A DNA stretch of 64,000 nt from the NCBI GenBank assembly GCA_002343845.1, contig DDSQ01000038.1:2586-66585 (forward strand). Direction: 5' to 3'. The DNA comes from Planctomycetes bacterium UBA2386 (lineage in GTDB: Bacteria > Planctomycetota > UBA1135 > UBA2386). The notes below the pieces were generated by a model. The model ran no database searches. It had not been told where the DNA came from and saw nothing but the letters and a program-made list of their open reading frames with translations. Positions 17,034-25,256 of the stretch are shown here, one piece after another (the first letter of the stretch is position 1; each line of letters begins with the position of its first letter). The position numbers and the translations under genes were made by a program.

Positions 17034-18206
17034 ATGACGACCCCCGTGTTGAAGGCCCCGCAGGTTCCTGATTTCGCGCTGTCGCCGGAGCTGCAGCAGT
17101 TCCGTGCGTTCGTGCGCGACTACGCGACGAGCAGCCTCGGCGACGCGGCGGCGATCGACGCGGAGGTGAAGTTCCCGCGCGCGCAGGTGCAGCGGGCGGC
17201 CGAGCTCGGCCTGCTGCGCACGACGGTGGCGAAGGAGCACGGCGGCACGGCGATGGGCAACCTCGCGAGCTGCGTGATGCTCGAGGAGATCAACGCCGTG
17301 TGCGTGTCGACCGGCGTGACGATCAGCGTGCACAACTCGCTGGTGAACTCGCTGCTCGGCAAGTGGTGCACCGAGGCGCAGAAGCGGCGTTGGTTCCCGA
17401 AGCTGGTGACCGGCGAGTGGCTGGGCGCCTACTGCCTCAGTGAGGCGTTCTCCGGCAGTGATGCGGCGGCGCTGCGCTGCGAGGCGAAGCAGCAGGGCGA
17501 CCACTGGATCATGAACGGCGCCAAGCTCTGGATCACGACCGGCAGCGAGGCGAAGTTGTTCGTGGTCTTCGCGCGCACCGGCCCCGACCGCGTGAAGGGC
17601 ATCTCGGCGTTCGTCGTCGAGCGCGACTGGCCTGGCGTCAGCGTCGGCAAGAAGGAACGCAAGCTCGGGCTGCGCGGCTCGCCGACGACCGAGATCGTCT
17701 GCGAGAACGTCAAAGTGCCGGCCGATTGCCTGATCGCGCAGGAAGGCCAGGGCTTCACGATCGCGCTCGACACTCTCGATGGTGGGCGCCTGGGCATCGC
17801 GTCGCAGTCGCTCGGCATCGCCCGCGCCGCGATCGACCTGATTCGCGCGCACCTCGCGGCCCAGGTGGACGCCAAGGGGCGTCCGACCGCGACCCAGCCG
17901 GACCAGTGGACGCTCGCCGACCTGGCGGCCGATCTCGACGCCTACCGGTTCCTGACCTGGCGGGCGGCGATCCTGCGTGACCAAGGCGTGCGGTGCAGCA
18001 CCGAGGCGGCGATGGCCAAGCTGGCGGCGTCGCGGCTCGCCAACCGCGCCGCGCGCGCGGCGGTGTCGATCCTCGGCGAGAGCGGCATCGACGGCAGCAC
18101 GGCCGCCGAGCGGTTGCTGCGCGACGCTCGCATCACCGAGATCTACGAGGGCGCGACCGACATCCAGCGGCTGGTCGTTGCTCGAGGCCTCGTGGCGCCC
18201 GCATGA
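17034..18206 (+). CDS. Acyl-CoA dehydrogenase
   Basis: 390 residues, normal length for short/medium-chain enzymes. It shows the family order: N-terminal helical domain (residues 15-125), AYCLSEAFSGSDA FAD-binding motif, WIMNGAKLWITTG, FVVERDWPGVSVG, and the C-terminal domain ending RITEIYEGATDIQRLVVAR with the catalytic base E372 in YEGAT. It performs the FAD-linked alpha,beta-dehydrogenation that starts beta-oxidation, giving electrons to ETF. An in-frame GTG at 17016 overlaps the previous stop as GTGA and is a serious alternative start. Its stop overlaps the SppA-like gene as ATGA. Confidence 0.95.
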   Translation: MTTPVLKAPQVPDFALSPELQQFRAFVRDYATSSLGDAAAIDAEVKFPRAQVQRAAELGLLRTTVAKEHGGTAMGNLASCVMLEEINAVCVSTGVTISVHNSLVNSLLGKWCTEAQKRRWFPKLVTGEWLGAYCLSEAFSGSDAAALRCEAKQQGDHWIMNGAKLWITTGSEAKLFVVFARTGPDRVKGISAFVVERDWPGVSVGKKERKLGLRGSPTTEIVCENVKVPADCLIAQEGQGFTIALDTLDGGRLGIASQSLGIARAAIDLIRAHLAAQVDAKGRPTATQPDQWTLADLAADLDAYRFLTWRAAILRDQGVRCSTEAAMAKLAASRLANRAARAAVSILGESGIDGSTAAERLLRDARITEIYEGATDIQRLVVARGLVAPA

Positions 18207-19303
18207 CGACGACCGCACAGCCGCCAGCCCCACCGCCGGGAGTGCCGCCGCAGCCCCCGCAGTGGTCGGGCGCGCCGGCGCCGCGCGAGACGCGCGGCGT
18301 TGCGTTCTTCGTCGCGATCTTCCTCGGTTTGTTGCTGGTCGCGTCGGCGGGCCTCAACGTGCTGTTGTTGCTGCTGAGCGTCGGCAGCTTCGCGACGGCC
18401 GGTCTCGGGGCCGACGCCGATGGCGTGCCGTTCGACGAGGTGCACATCGTCGGCGAACGCGGCAGCCCGGAACGCGTGCTGCAGGTGGCCATCCGCGGCG
18501 CCATTGCCGAGTCGTCGGCTCCGCTGCTCGGCGCCGCCGGCGGCACGGTCTCGCAGGTGAAGCGGGCGCTGCGCCTGGCCGGGAGCGACGCGGGCATCCG
18601 CGGCGTGCTGTTGCTGATCGACTCGCCGGGCGGCGGCGTCACCGACTCCGACACGATCTACCAAGCCGTGCGCGCGTTCCGCCAGGCGCACCCGCAGAAG
18701 CCGGTGCTCGCGTTGTTCGGCGACATGGCGGCCTCCGGCGGCTACTACGTCGCGGTCGCCGCCGAACGCATCCTGGCGCCGCGCACGTCGATCACCGGCA
18801 GCATCGGCGTCATCATGAGCGCGTGGAACTTCGCCGAGGCGGCAAAGAAGCTCGGCGTCGACCAGATCGCGATCAAGTCCGCGCGCACGCCGTACAAGGA
18901 CATGCTGTCGCCGACGCGCGCGCTCGAGCCGGCCGAGCACCTGATGTTGACGTCGATCGTCGACGAGCTGTTCGACCAGTTCGTCGACGTCGTCGACGAA
19001 GGGCGCGAGGGCCTCGACCGCGACCAGGTGCTGACGGCCGCCAACGGCGGCATCTACACCGCATCGCAGGCCAAGTCGCTCGGCCTGATCGACGACCTCG
19101 GTGACCACGACGATGCGCTGCGCTGGTTCGAGCAGAAGCTCGGCAGCAAGCTCGCGATCGTCGAGGCTCGCCGCCGCCCCGGCCTCGGCGACCTGCTCTT
19201 CGGCATGGTCGCGGGCAAGACCGGCGTCGATGGCGCCGTGAGCCACCTGCTGACCCACTCCACCGGGCCGCGCTTCCTCTACTACTGGGAAGGCGGCCGC
19301 TGA
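18203..19303 (+). CDS. sppA: Signal peptide peptidase SppA-type serine protease (peptidase S49)
   Basis: 366-residue half-size SppA (Gram-positive/archaeal length). A cytoplasmic proline-rich tail (1-30) precedes one membrane helix (33-60), then the protease domain. The Ser-Lys dyad is S178 in DMAASGGYY and K232 in RTPYKDM; the conserved TSITGSIGVI lies between. The enzyme degrades signal-peptide remnants in the membrane with its active site outside. Its location between two acyl-CoA dehydrogenase genes, coupled by ATGA to the first, is odd for a membrane protease. Confidence 0.92.
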   Translation: MTTTAQPPAPPPGVPPQPPQWSGAPAPRETRGVAFFVAIFLGLLLVASAGLNVLLLLLSVGSFATAGLGADADGVPFDEVHIVGERGSPERVLQVAIRGAIAESSAPLLGAAGGTVSQVKRALRLAGSDAGIRGVLLLIDSPGGGVTDSDTIYQAVRAFRQAHPQKPVLALFGDMAASGGYYVAVAAERILAPRTSITGSIGVIMSAWNFAEAAKKLGVDQIAIKSARTPYKDMLSPTRALEPAEHLMLTSIVDELFDQFVDVVDEGREGLDRDQVLTAANGGIYTASQAKSLGLIDDLGDHDDALRWFEQKLGSKLAIVEARRRPGLGDLLFGMVAGKTGVDGAVSHLLTHSTGPRFLYYWEGGR

Positions 19304-19317
19304 CCGACGTTCGCGCC

Positions 19318-20364
19318 ATGCACAACCTGCTGCTCACCGAAGACCAGGAGATGATCGTCGACACGGTCCGCAAGTTCGCGGCGGACGTGGTCGCCCCCGA
19401 CGTGCAGGAACTCGACGAGCACCGCACCTTTGCGCAGGCGGCGTTCGGCGGACTCGCGGAACTCGGGGTGTTCGGCTTGTCGATGGGCGAGTCGTCGGGC
19501 GGGGCGGGCATGGGGCTCGTGCCGTTCGTCGCGGCGCTCGAGGCGATCGGCGCGCACGGCGGCTCGCTGGCGAGCCTGTGGATCGGGCAGGTGCAGTGCG
19601 TGTTGGCGCTCGAGGCCGCCGGCGGCGGCCCGCTCGCCGACGTGGTCGGCGGCGCTGCAGCGGCGTGGGTCGGACCCGAGCACGGCGTGACGTTCGCTGG
19701 CGGTCGGTTGCACGGGCGGGCACGCGTGGTTCCGGCCGGCGAACACGCTGGCACCTGCATCGTCGCCGCGACCGAGAACGGGGCTCCCGTGCTCGTCGTG
19801 GCCACGACCGGCATCGGTCGCGCGCCGCTGCGCGCGCTCGGTCTCGCCAGTGCGGGCTGTGCGGCGCTCACGTTCGAAGGCGTGCCGGCGACCGTCGTGG
19901 CGACCGGCGAGGCCGCGCGTGGGGCGATCGCACGGGCCGAGATCGCCGGCTGGATCGGCGTCGGCGGGGCCGCGGTCGGTGGCGGCTTCGGTGCGATCGC
20001 GGCGGCGAAGAAGCACGCGGCCGAACGCATCGCGTTCGGCAAGCCGCTGCTGGCGCAGGAGGCTGTGCGCCGCAAGCTCGTCGAGACGAAGCGTCAGGTC
20101 GACGGCGCGCGCCAGCTCGTCTGGCACGCGGCGCGACTGTCGGACCGCGGCGACGACGCGGGTGCGGCGGCGATCGCCGCGCGGCTCGCGGCTGTCGAGG
20201 CGATGCTGCATGCCGCCGACGAAGCGATCCAGATCCACGGCGGCTTCGGCTACACGGTCGAGTACCACGTCGAGCGTCACTACCGCGACGCGGCGACGTT
20301 CGAAGTGCTCGGCGGTGGCGGCGAACGGCTGCGCACCCGGCTCGCGACGCTGCAACTCGCCTGA
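19318..20364 (+). CDS. Degenerate acyl-CoA dehydrogenase homologue, catalytic Glu missing
   Basis: 348 residues. The N-terminal domain (LTEDQEMIVDTVRKFAADVV, LAELGVFGL) and the C-terminal domain (RIAFGKPLLAQEAVRRKLVE, IQIHGGFGYTVEYHVERHYRDA) are recognisable. The middle domain is short and lacks the LTEPxAGSDA FAD motif and the WITNG segment. Where active enzymes have TEIYEGTSEIQR, this reads TFEVLGGGGERLR, so the catalytic glutamate is a leucine or glycine. The protein may be a structural partner or a different flavin enzyme. It is the last gene of the beta-oxidation operon, 14 bases after sppA. Confidence 0.85.
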   Translation: MHNLLLTEDQEMIVDTVRKFAADVVAPDVQELDEHRTFAQAAFGGLAELGVFGLSMGESSGGAGMGLVPFVAALEAIGAHGGSLASLWIGQVQCVLALEAAGGGPLADVVGGAAAAWVGPEHGVTFAGGRLHGRARVVPAGEHAGTCIVAATENGAPVLVVATTGIGRAPLRALGLASAGCAALTFEGVPATVVATGEAARGAIARAEIAGWIGVGGAAVGGGFGAIAAAKKHAAERIAFGKPLLAQEAVRRKLVETKRQVDGARQLVWHAARLSDRGDDAGAAAIAARLAAVEAMLHAADEAIQIHGGFGYTVEYHVERHYRDAATFEVLGGGGERLRTRLATLQLA

Positions 20365-20371
20365 ACGCCGG

Positions 20372-21898
20372 TCAGCGGTGGGCCGAAGCCCACTCGCCGG
20401 CCCGTTGCTCCGCGCGTCGGAGCAGCCGCCGCAACGGCGGATCCTGCAGCAGCGCGCGCCACGCGCGCAGGTAGGCGCGCAGGAACGCGACCAGCGTGCC
20501 ACGGCCGCCCGGTGCGCCCGCGGCCCGGAACGCCGCCAGCAACCGGCCGAGATCCGCGCCGCGCCCGCGCGAGTCGTTCGCAGCGCGTCGCCGCACGCCA
20601 TCGAGATCGACGACGGCCATTTCGCCCGTGGCGGGGTCGCGCACCAGGTTCTCGAACTTGAGGTCGCGGTTGCCGAGCCCGTGCGCGTGCAGGCGACCGA
20701 CGGCGCCGCCCAGCGAGTGCGCGGCCGCGGCGATGGCGGGCGGGCCGAGCCGCTGCGCGCGCAGCTCGTCGGCCAGGCAGACGTTCGGCAGCCGTTGGCT
20801 GAACACGAGGCCCTTGCCGGCATGCAGGCGCAGCGCGATCGGCGCCGCCTGCGGCACGCCTGCGAACAGCAGCCAGTACGCGGCGCGCCAGGTCTTCTGC
20901 GCCTTGCCGGCGTCGCGTTCCTTGACGACCAGCTGGTCGAGCAGCCACACCGAGCCCCGACGACCGGTCTTGGTCGGCGCCGTCGGTGCGAGGGCGAACG
21001 CTTCGCATCGCGCTCGCATCGCCGCGTCGAGCCCCGGCAGGTGCCAGTGCCAGCGCGGCGTCGCCCGGTGGCGCGGTGGCACCTCGGTGTGCTTGCACGA
21101 CCGCGTGGCGCGACGGCCGAAGGCAGGCAACGCCTCGGCACGCAACCGACGCGTCGCGAGCGTGAGTTCGGCGCGGAACGACGCGGGCAGGTCGCCGGCC
21201 GCGAGATACCCGCGCAGCAGTGGGCGTGCCGCCGGATCGAGTGCGCCGCCGTCCAGTTCGTGGCAAAAGAACGCCAGGCCGTTCGCGCGCTCGGCGAGGG
21301 ACAGCGCGTCGCGCCGGCGCACCTTCGACGGGTCGACCAGGGTCGGCGTGCCGGCTGCATCCAGGAGCAGGTTGCCGGGGTGCAGATCGCCGATCGCCAG
21401 CCGGAGGTCGTGCAGGCTGCGCAGCAGGGCCCCGGTGCGCTCGGCGCCGGCGGTGCCCGCGGTCGCGAAAGCGAATGGGGCAGCATCGAGCGCGCGCGTG
21501 ACCAGGAAGCTGCACCGCGACGCGCCAGCGCTCGCGAGGCCGTGGGCGACCGGCTCGACGGCGGGCAGCCCGAGCGAGCGCAGTGCCACCAGGGCGCGGC
21601 ACTCGGTGGTGCCCCGCGGCGTGCGGACCAGGTCGCGCAAGCGATCGGCGAGCGTGTCGGGCCGGAACACCTTCACGTAGACGGGCACGCCCCCGAGCGA
21701 GCCGCGGAACACGCTGCGCACCGTGCGCTGCTTCACGACGACGAAGCCGTGCTCGTGCCAATGGGCGACGTCCTGCGCGAGCAGCGCGGTCAGCGCCTCG
21801 GCGATCGCCGGCAGGGCACTGGCGCTCGCGCCGTTCTGCTCCACGGCACGGGAATGCGGCAGCGGGTCGTTGCTCGGCGTCGCGCGTTGCGGAACCAT
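20372..21898 (-). CDS. Tandem WaaP/Kdo-kinase-like protein with two kinase modules
   Basis: 508 residues containing two small kinase lobes. Module 1 has VYVKVFRP (K76), GDLHPGNLLLD (170-180) and the metal aspartate in LVDPSK (D189). Module 2 has QLVVKERD (K326), RDLKFENLV (411-419) and VVDLDG (D431). These match LPS-core or Kdo sugar kinases (WaaP, KdkA), which phosphorylate heptose or Kdo in the cytosol and inner-membrane leaflet. A single protein with both modules is unusual. It is divergent from two LptF/G-type permeases, with eight bases between starts, in keeping with envelope lipid work. Confidence 0.82.
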   Translation of the reverse strand: MVPQRATPSNDPLPHSRAVEQNGASASALPAIAEALTALLAQDVAHWHEHGFVVVKQRTVRSVFRGSLGGVPVYVKVFRPDTLADRLRDLVRTPRGTTECRALVALRSLGLPAVEPVAHGLASAGASRCSFLVTRALDAAPFAFATAGTAGAERTGALLRSLHDLRLAIGDLHPGNLLLDAAGTPTLVDPSKVRRRDALSLAERANGLAFFCHELDGGALDPAARPLLRGYLAAGDLPASFRAELTLATRRLRAEALPAFGRRATRSCKHTEVPPRHRATPRWHWHLPGLDAAMRARCEAFALAPTAPTKTGRRGSVWLLDQLVVKERDAGKAQKTWRAAYWLLFAGVPQAAPIALRLHAGKGLVFSQRLPNVCLADELRAQRLGPPAIAAAAHSLGGAVGRLHAHGLGNRDLKFENLVRDPATGEMAVVDLDGVRRRAANDSRGRGADLGRLLAAFRAAGAPGGRGTLVAFLRAYLRAWRALLQDPPLRRLLRRAEQRAGEWASAHR

Positions 21899-21906
21899 GG
21901 GCGCCG

Positions 21907-22971
21907 ATGTGGCGGTTGCACCGATACTACCTGAGGGAACTCGCGGTCAACGCCGCGATCACCTTCGTGGTGTTGTTCGCCGTCGTGCTGGTGTCGGGCG
22001 TCTATCGCGGGATCCAGCGCTCGCAGGGTGGGGGGCCACTCGATGCGCTGCTGATCACCGTGTTCTTCGCGCTCGATTCGTTCCAGCACCTGCTGACGAT
22101 CTCGTTCCTGATGGCGACGGTGATGACGTTCACGCGTGCCGCCCAGGACCGCGAACTGGTCGCGATCCGCGCTGCCGGCATCTCGCCGCGCACGCCGATG
22201 GCCGCCGCCGTGCTGGCCGGTCTCGTGCTCACCGTGCTCGGCTCGTTCGCCGTGCACTATCTCGTGCCCGAGGTGCACTTCCGCAAGTACCGCGTGGTCG
22301 CCGACATCGTGCGCAGCGCGTTCTTGAGCATGAACCTCGGCTCCGACCGCATCCGCCTGCCCGGCTCGGACTACGTGATGACGTTCCGCGAACGGGACGG
22401 TGAGCAGTACCGCCACTGCACGATCTACATGCCCGAGCCGCGCCCGCCGCTGCGCTCGCCGATCCTGTTCGTCGAACGCGTCGCGATCCCGCCGATCGAG
22501 GAAGGCGCCGAGGCGATCACGATCGTGCTCGACGGCATCACCGACCCCCTCGGCGGGTCGACGCCGGTTCGCGAGACGCGGCTCTCGGTGCCGATCGGCG
22601 ACGTCGCGACGCGCGATCGCCGTGAAGATCGCGACGACGACCTGCGCAGCGACCAGTTGCTCGCCGAGGTCATGCGGGAGGTGCACCGCAATCCGCACGA
22701 CGCGATCTACACGCTGGTGCGCCGCTGCTGTTTCTCGGTGATGCCGGCCCTGCTGGCGCCGATCGGCTACTGCCTCGCCGAGTGGGCGCGGGAACGCGGC
22801 CGCGTGGTGGCGCTGGTCGCCGCCCTGGTGCCGCTCGCGCTGTTCTACTTCGGCGAAGTGCTCGGCCAACGACTGCTGCTGTCGACGAGCAATCCGGCCT
22901 ACGGATGCCTGCCGGTCGTGCTGCTGCTGGCGTTCGGGCTGCCGCTGTGTTGGAGGCAGCTCCGGCGATGA
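21907..22971 (+). CDS. LptF/LptG-family LPS-export permease, first copy
   Basis: 354 residues, typical YjgP/YjgQ layout. N-terminal membrane helices (about 10-30, 50-75, 100-120; motif RYYLRELAVNAAITFVVLF) flank AAQDRELVAIRAAGIS, the conserved cytosolic coupling segment. A periplasmic beta-jellyroll-like part follows (about 125-255), then three C-terminal helices. In the LptB2FG complex the pair extracts LPS from the inner membrane. It overlaps the next permease gene by ATGA. The partner LptB ATPase is not in the window. Which copy is F and which is G is not clear. Confidence 0.88.
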   Translation: MWRLHRYYLRELAVNAAITFVVLFAVVLVSGVYRGIQRSQGGGPLDALLITVFFALDSFQHLLTISFLMATVMTFTRAAQDRELVAIRAAGISPRTPMAAAVLAGLVLTVLGSFAVHYLVPEVHFRKYRVVADIVRSAFLSMNLGSDRIRLPGSDYVMTFRERDGEQYRHCTIYMPEPRPPLRSPILFVERVAIPPIEEGAEAITIVLDGITDPLGGSTPVRETRLSVPIGDVATRDRREDRDDDLRSDQLLAEVMREVHRNPHDAIYTLVRRCCFSVMPALLAPIGYCLAEWARERGRVVALVAALVPLALFYFGEVLGQRLLLSTSNPAYGCLPVVLLLAFGLPLCWRQLRR

Positions 22972-24047
22972 CGTTGCTCGATCGCTACGTCGGCCGCATC
23001 GCGCTCGGCGCCTTCGCCGCGGCGCTGGTGTTCTTCCTGTTCCTCGGCGTGCTGGTCGAGCTGCTCAACAACGTCGCCCGCTACGCCGAACGCGCGCACG
23101 AGCTGGGCTACGGCGGGCTCGACCTCGCGTTCTACCTGGCGCTCCACTACGCGCGGTTCACTCCCGTGCTGTTCATGACCGTGGCGCCGTTCGCGCTGGT
23201 CATCGGGTGCATGTTCACGATCGCACGGCTGCAGCACGCGAACGAAATCGTGCCGATGCTGTTCGTCGGTCGCAGTACGCAGCGCATCCTGCGGCCGATG
23301 CTCGGGCTGGCGGTTGTCACGGCCCTGGCGATGGCGGCCTGCTGGCAGTGGGTGGTGCCCGCGTTCGCAGCCGAACTGGTGACGCACGAGACGTTCCTGC
23401 GGTCCGGCAACACGGCCTACCGCGCCGTCGTGCACGAACAGCTCGGCGCGGAAACGCAGCGGTTCTACGCCGAGCGTTTCGACCCGGTCGCGCGCACCCT
23501 GCTGCACGTCAACCTGCTGGTCGAGTCGCCGCAGACCGGCGACAGCCACCTCGTGCGCGCCAAGGAAGCGGTGTGGGACGACGAGCGGCGTGACTGGCGG
23601 CTCGTCGATGGCTGGCTGCAACGCCCCCGCGTCGCGACCCCGCACGGCTGGCTCGAGCGGCCCGACCTGACGCCGGCGGTGCTGGTGGGGCAGGCGCGCG
23701 ACACCGTCGAGCCGGAGCACCTCTCGTACACCGACCTCGCCGAACTCGCGCGCAATCGCCCCAACGAACCGAAGGTGGCGCTGGCGCTGCACCGCCACTT
23801 CACGTGGCCCCTTGCGAACGTGCTGCTGCTGCTGCTCGCGCTGCCGCTCGCCGTGAACTTCGAGCGCCGGAGCCGCGTCGGGCGCGTGCTCGCGGCGATC
23901 GGTCTGTGCGGCGGCTACCTGCTCGTCGATCTCACGTGCCAGAGTCTGGGCACGCGTGGGTTCGTGCATCCGATCGTCGCGGCGTGGGTGCCGCCGATCC
24001 TGTTCGGGTCGCTCGGCGTCGTGCTGTTCGGGAGCACGCGAACGTGA
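22968..24047 (+). CDS. LptF/LptG-family LPS-export permease, second copy
   Basis: 359 residues with the same plan: LLDRYVGRIALGAFAAALVFFLFLG, a second helix pair with FALVIGCMFTIARLQHANEIVPML as the coupling region, a periplasmic domain (about 120-280) and C-terminal helices (HRHFTWPLANVLLLLLALPLAV). The N-terminal LLDRYVGR resembles the LptG/LptF start. Two adjacent copies fit an F-G heterodimer. Coupled upstream by ATGA and downstream to a tiny membrane protein by GTGA. Confidence 0.88.
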   Translation: MTLLDRYVGRIALGAFAAALVFFLFLGVLVELLNNVARYAERAHELGYGGLDLAFYLALHYARFTPVLFMTVAPFALVIGCMFTIARLQHANEIVPMLFVGRSTQRILRPMLGLAVVTALAMAACWQWVVPAFAAELVTHETFLRSGNTAYRAVVHEQLGAETQRFYAERFDPVARTLLHVNLLVESPQTGDSHLVRAKEAVWDDERRDWRLVDGWLQRPRVATPHGWLERPDLTPAVLVGQARDTVEPEHLSYTDLAELARNRPNEPKVALALHRHFTWPLANVLLLLLALPLAVNFERRSRVGRVLAAIGLCGGYLLVDLTCQSLGTRGFVHPIVAAWVPPILFGSLGVVLFGSTRT

Positions 24048-24160
24048 GCACTCCGCCGGATCCGCCCGTCGAGCGCCGCCGCCCGGGTTGGCAGATCCTG
24101 GTGTTTCTCGTCATCGTCGTCGGCGGGCTCGGCGCGGTGATCTGGTTCGGCGTGCGGTGA
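24044..24160 (+). CDS. 38-residue single-TM protein coupled to the LptF/G pair
   Basis: A GTG at 24044 overlaps the preceding stop as GTGA. The product has a proline/arginine cytosolic head (STPPDPPVERRRPGW) and one membrane helix (QILVFLVIVVGGLGAVIWF), ending VR. The length, overlap and clean helix favour a real micro-protein over chance. Tiny membrane subunits are known to regulate transporters, and an accessory role to the permease pair is inferred only from position. Unrecognised otherwise. Confidence 0.55.
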   Translation: MSTPPDPPVERRRPGWQILVFLVIVVGGLGAVIWFGVR

Positions 24161-24214
24161 ACGGGCGCGCGGCGCCGTCGACCCGACGAGCACGATCGCG
24201 GGACCCGTCGCCGG

Positions 24215-25210
24215 TCAGACCAGGTCGCTGTCGCCGAGCGTGTGGTACCACTGTTCCTTGTAGAACTCGGTCTCGTGCTGGTCGAACGGGATGACGACCT
24301 GGAAGTAGACGGTGCCGTAGACGAGGAAGCCGAGCCGCTGGAACTGCAGGAAGCGCGCGTCGCGGTGCTGGAACAACGTCACCAGCGCCGCGGCCTTGGC
24401 CTCGTTCGCGCGCCGTTCCGCGGCGGCAACGAGCGCCGTGGTCGCGTCGAGGTCGTCCGCCGGGCAGAGCCAGTCGACGAGGTAGCAGGTGTTCGGCGCC
24501 AGGAAGTCGCAGACGTTCACGACGGCGACGCCGCGCAGCGTGCCGGTCGCGCGTTCCCGGCACTCGAACAGGTCGTACTTCGCGTCGTGGGCGTCGGCGT
24601 ATCGCCAGTTCAGGTAGCGCGCGTCGCGGATCGCGGCGAGGCGCGTCGTCGGTGCGAACGCGGCCCACAGCGCATCGGTCGCGGCGTCGAACCGCGCGAC
24701 CTTGCGGACCTCGAGTCCGGGCGCCGTCGCCCGCGCGGGCAGACCGCCGGGCGGCAGCTCGCGGAACAGGAAGTCCCAGTCGCGGACCATCTCGTAGCGC
24801 AGGTACTTCTGGCCGATGCGCCACGTCGCGATCGGCCAGCCGTGGTGGAACGAGTTCTGGTGGTCGCCCTTGCCGCCCCACAGTTCGTAGTGCGCCAGCG
24901 CCAGGTTCACGAACAGCCCGGGCCGCGGCCCGGCGCGCCGGTGTTCGGGCAGCACCCAGAGATCGACGCACTGGCCGACGATGCGGCGTTGGCCCTCGAT
25001 CAGGTAGTGCGCCGGCAGGGTGACGTAGGCGCCGACGATCCCGGCCGTCGCGTGGTCGGCGACCATGATGTGCACCTGGCCGGTCGGGTTGTCGCGGAAC
25101 TTCCAGTCGAAGTGCGCGCGCGACCGCGGCGCAAAGATCCGGGCATGTCCCGCCAGCAGGCCGGGTTCGTCGCCGGGCCGGAACGGCCGGATCGTGATCG
25201 GGTCGCCCAT
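24215..25210 (-). CDS. GNAT-family acyltransferase
   Basis: 331 residues. The first half shows a GNAT fold: ITIRPFRPGDEPGLLAGHARIF, WKFRDNPTG, AGIVGAYVTLP, VDLWVLPEHRRAGPRPGLF (strand beta4 and acetyl-CoA loop, with RRxGxG-like R-A-G-P-R-P-G). A second part (about 180-331) is more divergent, with YLNWRYAD and RLGFLVYGTVYFQVV, suggesting a two-domain GNAT of the acyl-CoA N-acyltransferase superfamily. The substrate is unknown. The ATG at 25210 is the first plausible start. It lies 46 bases downstream of mutS on the same strand. Confidence 0.8.
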   Translation of the reverse strand: MGDPITIRPFRPGDEPGLLAGHARIFAPRSRAHFDWKFRDNPTGQVHIMVADHATAGIVGAYVTLPAHYLIEGQRRIVGQCVDLWVLPEHRRAGPRPGLFVNLALAHYELWGGKGDHQNSFHHGWPIATWRIGQKYLRYEMVRDWDFLFRELPPGGLPARATAPGLEVRKVARFDAATDALWAAFAPTTRLAAIRDARYLNWRYADAHDAKYDLFECRERATGTLRGVAVVNVCDFLAPNTCYLVDWLCPADDLDATTALVAAAERRANEAKAAALVTLFQHRDARFLQFQRLGFLVYGTVYFQVVIPFDQHETEFYKEQWYHTLGDSDLV

Positions 25211-25256
25211 CGTCGCGCAGGCTATCGGCTGTCGGGGTCGGGCGCCTTGGCCAGGC

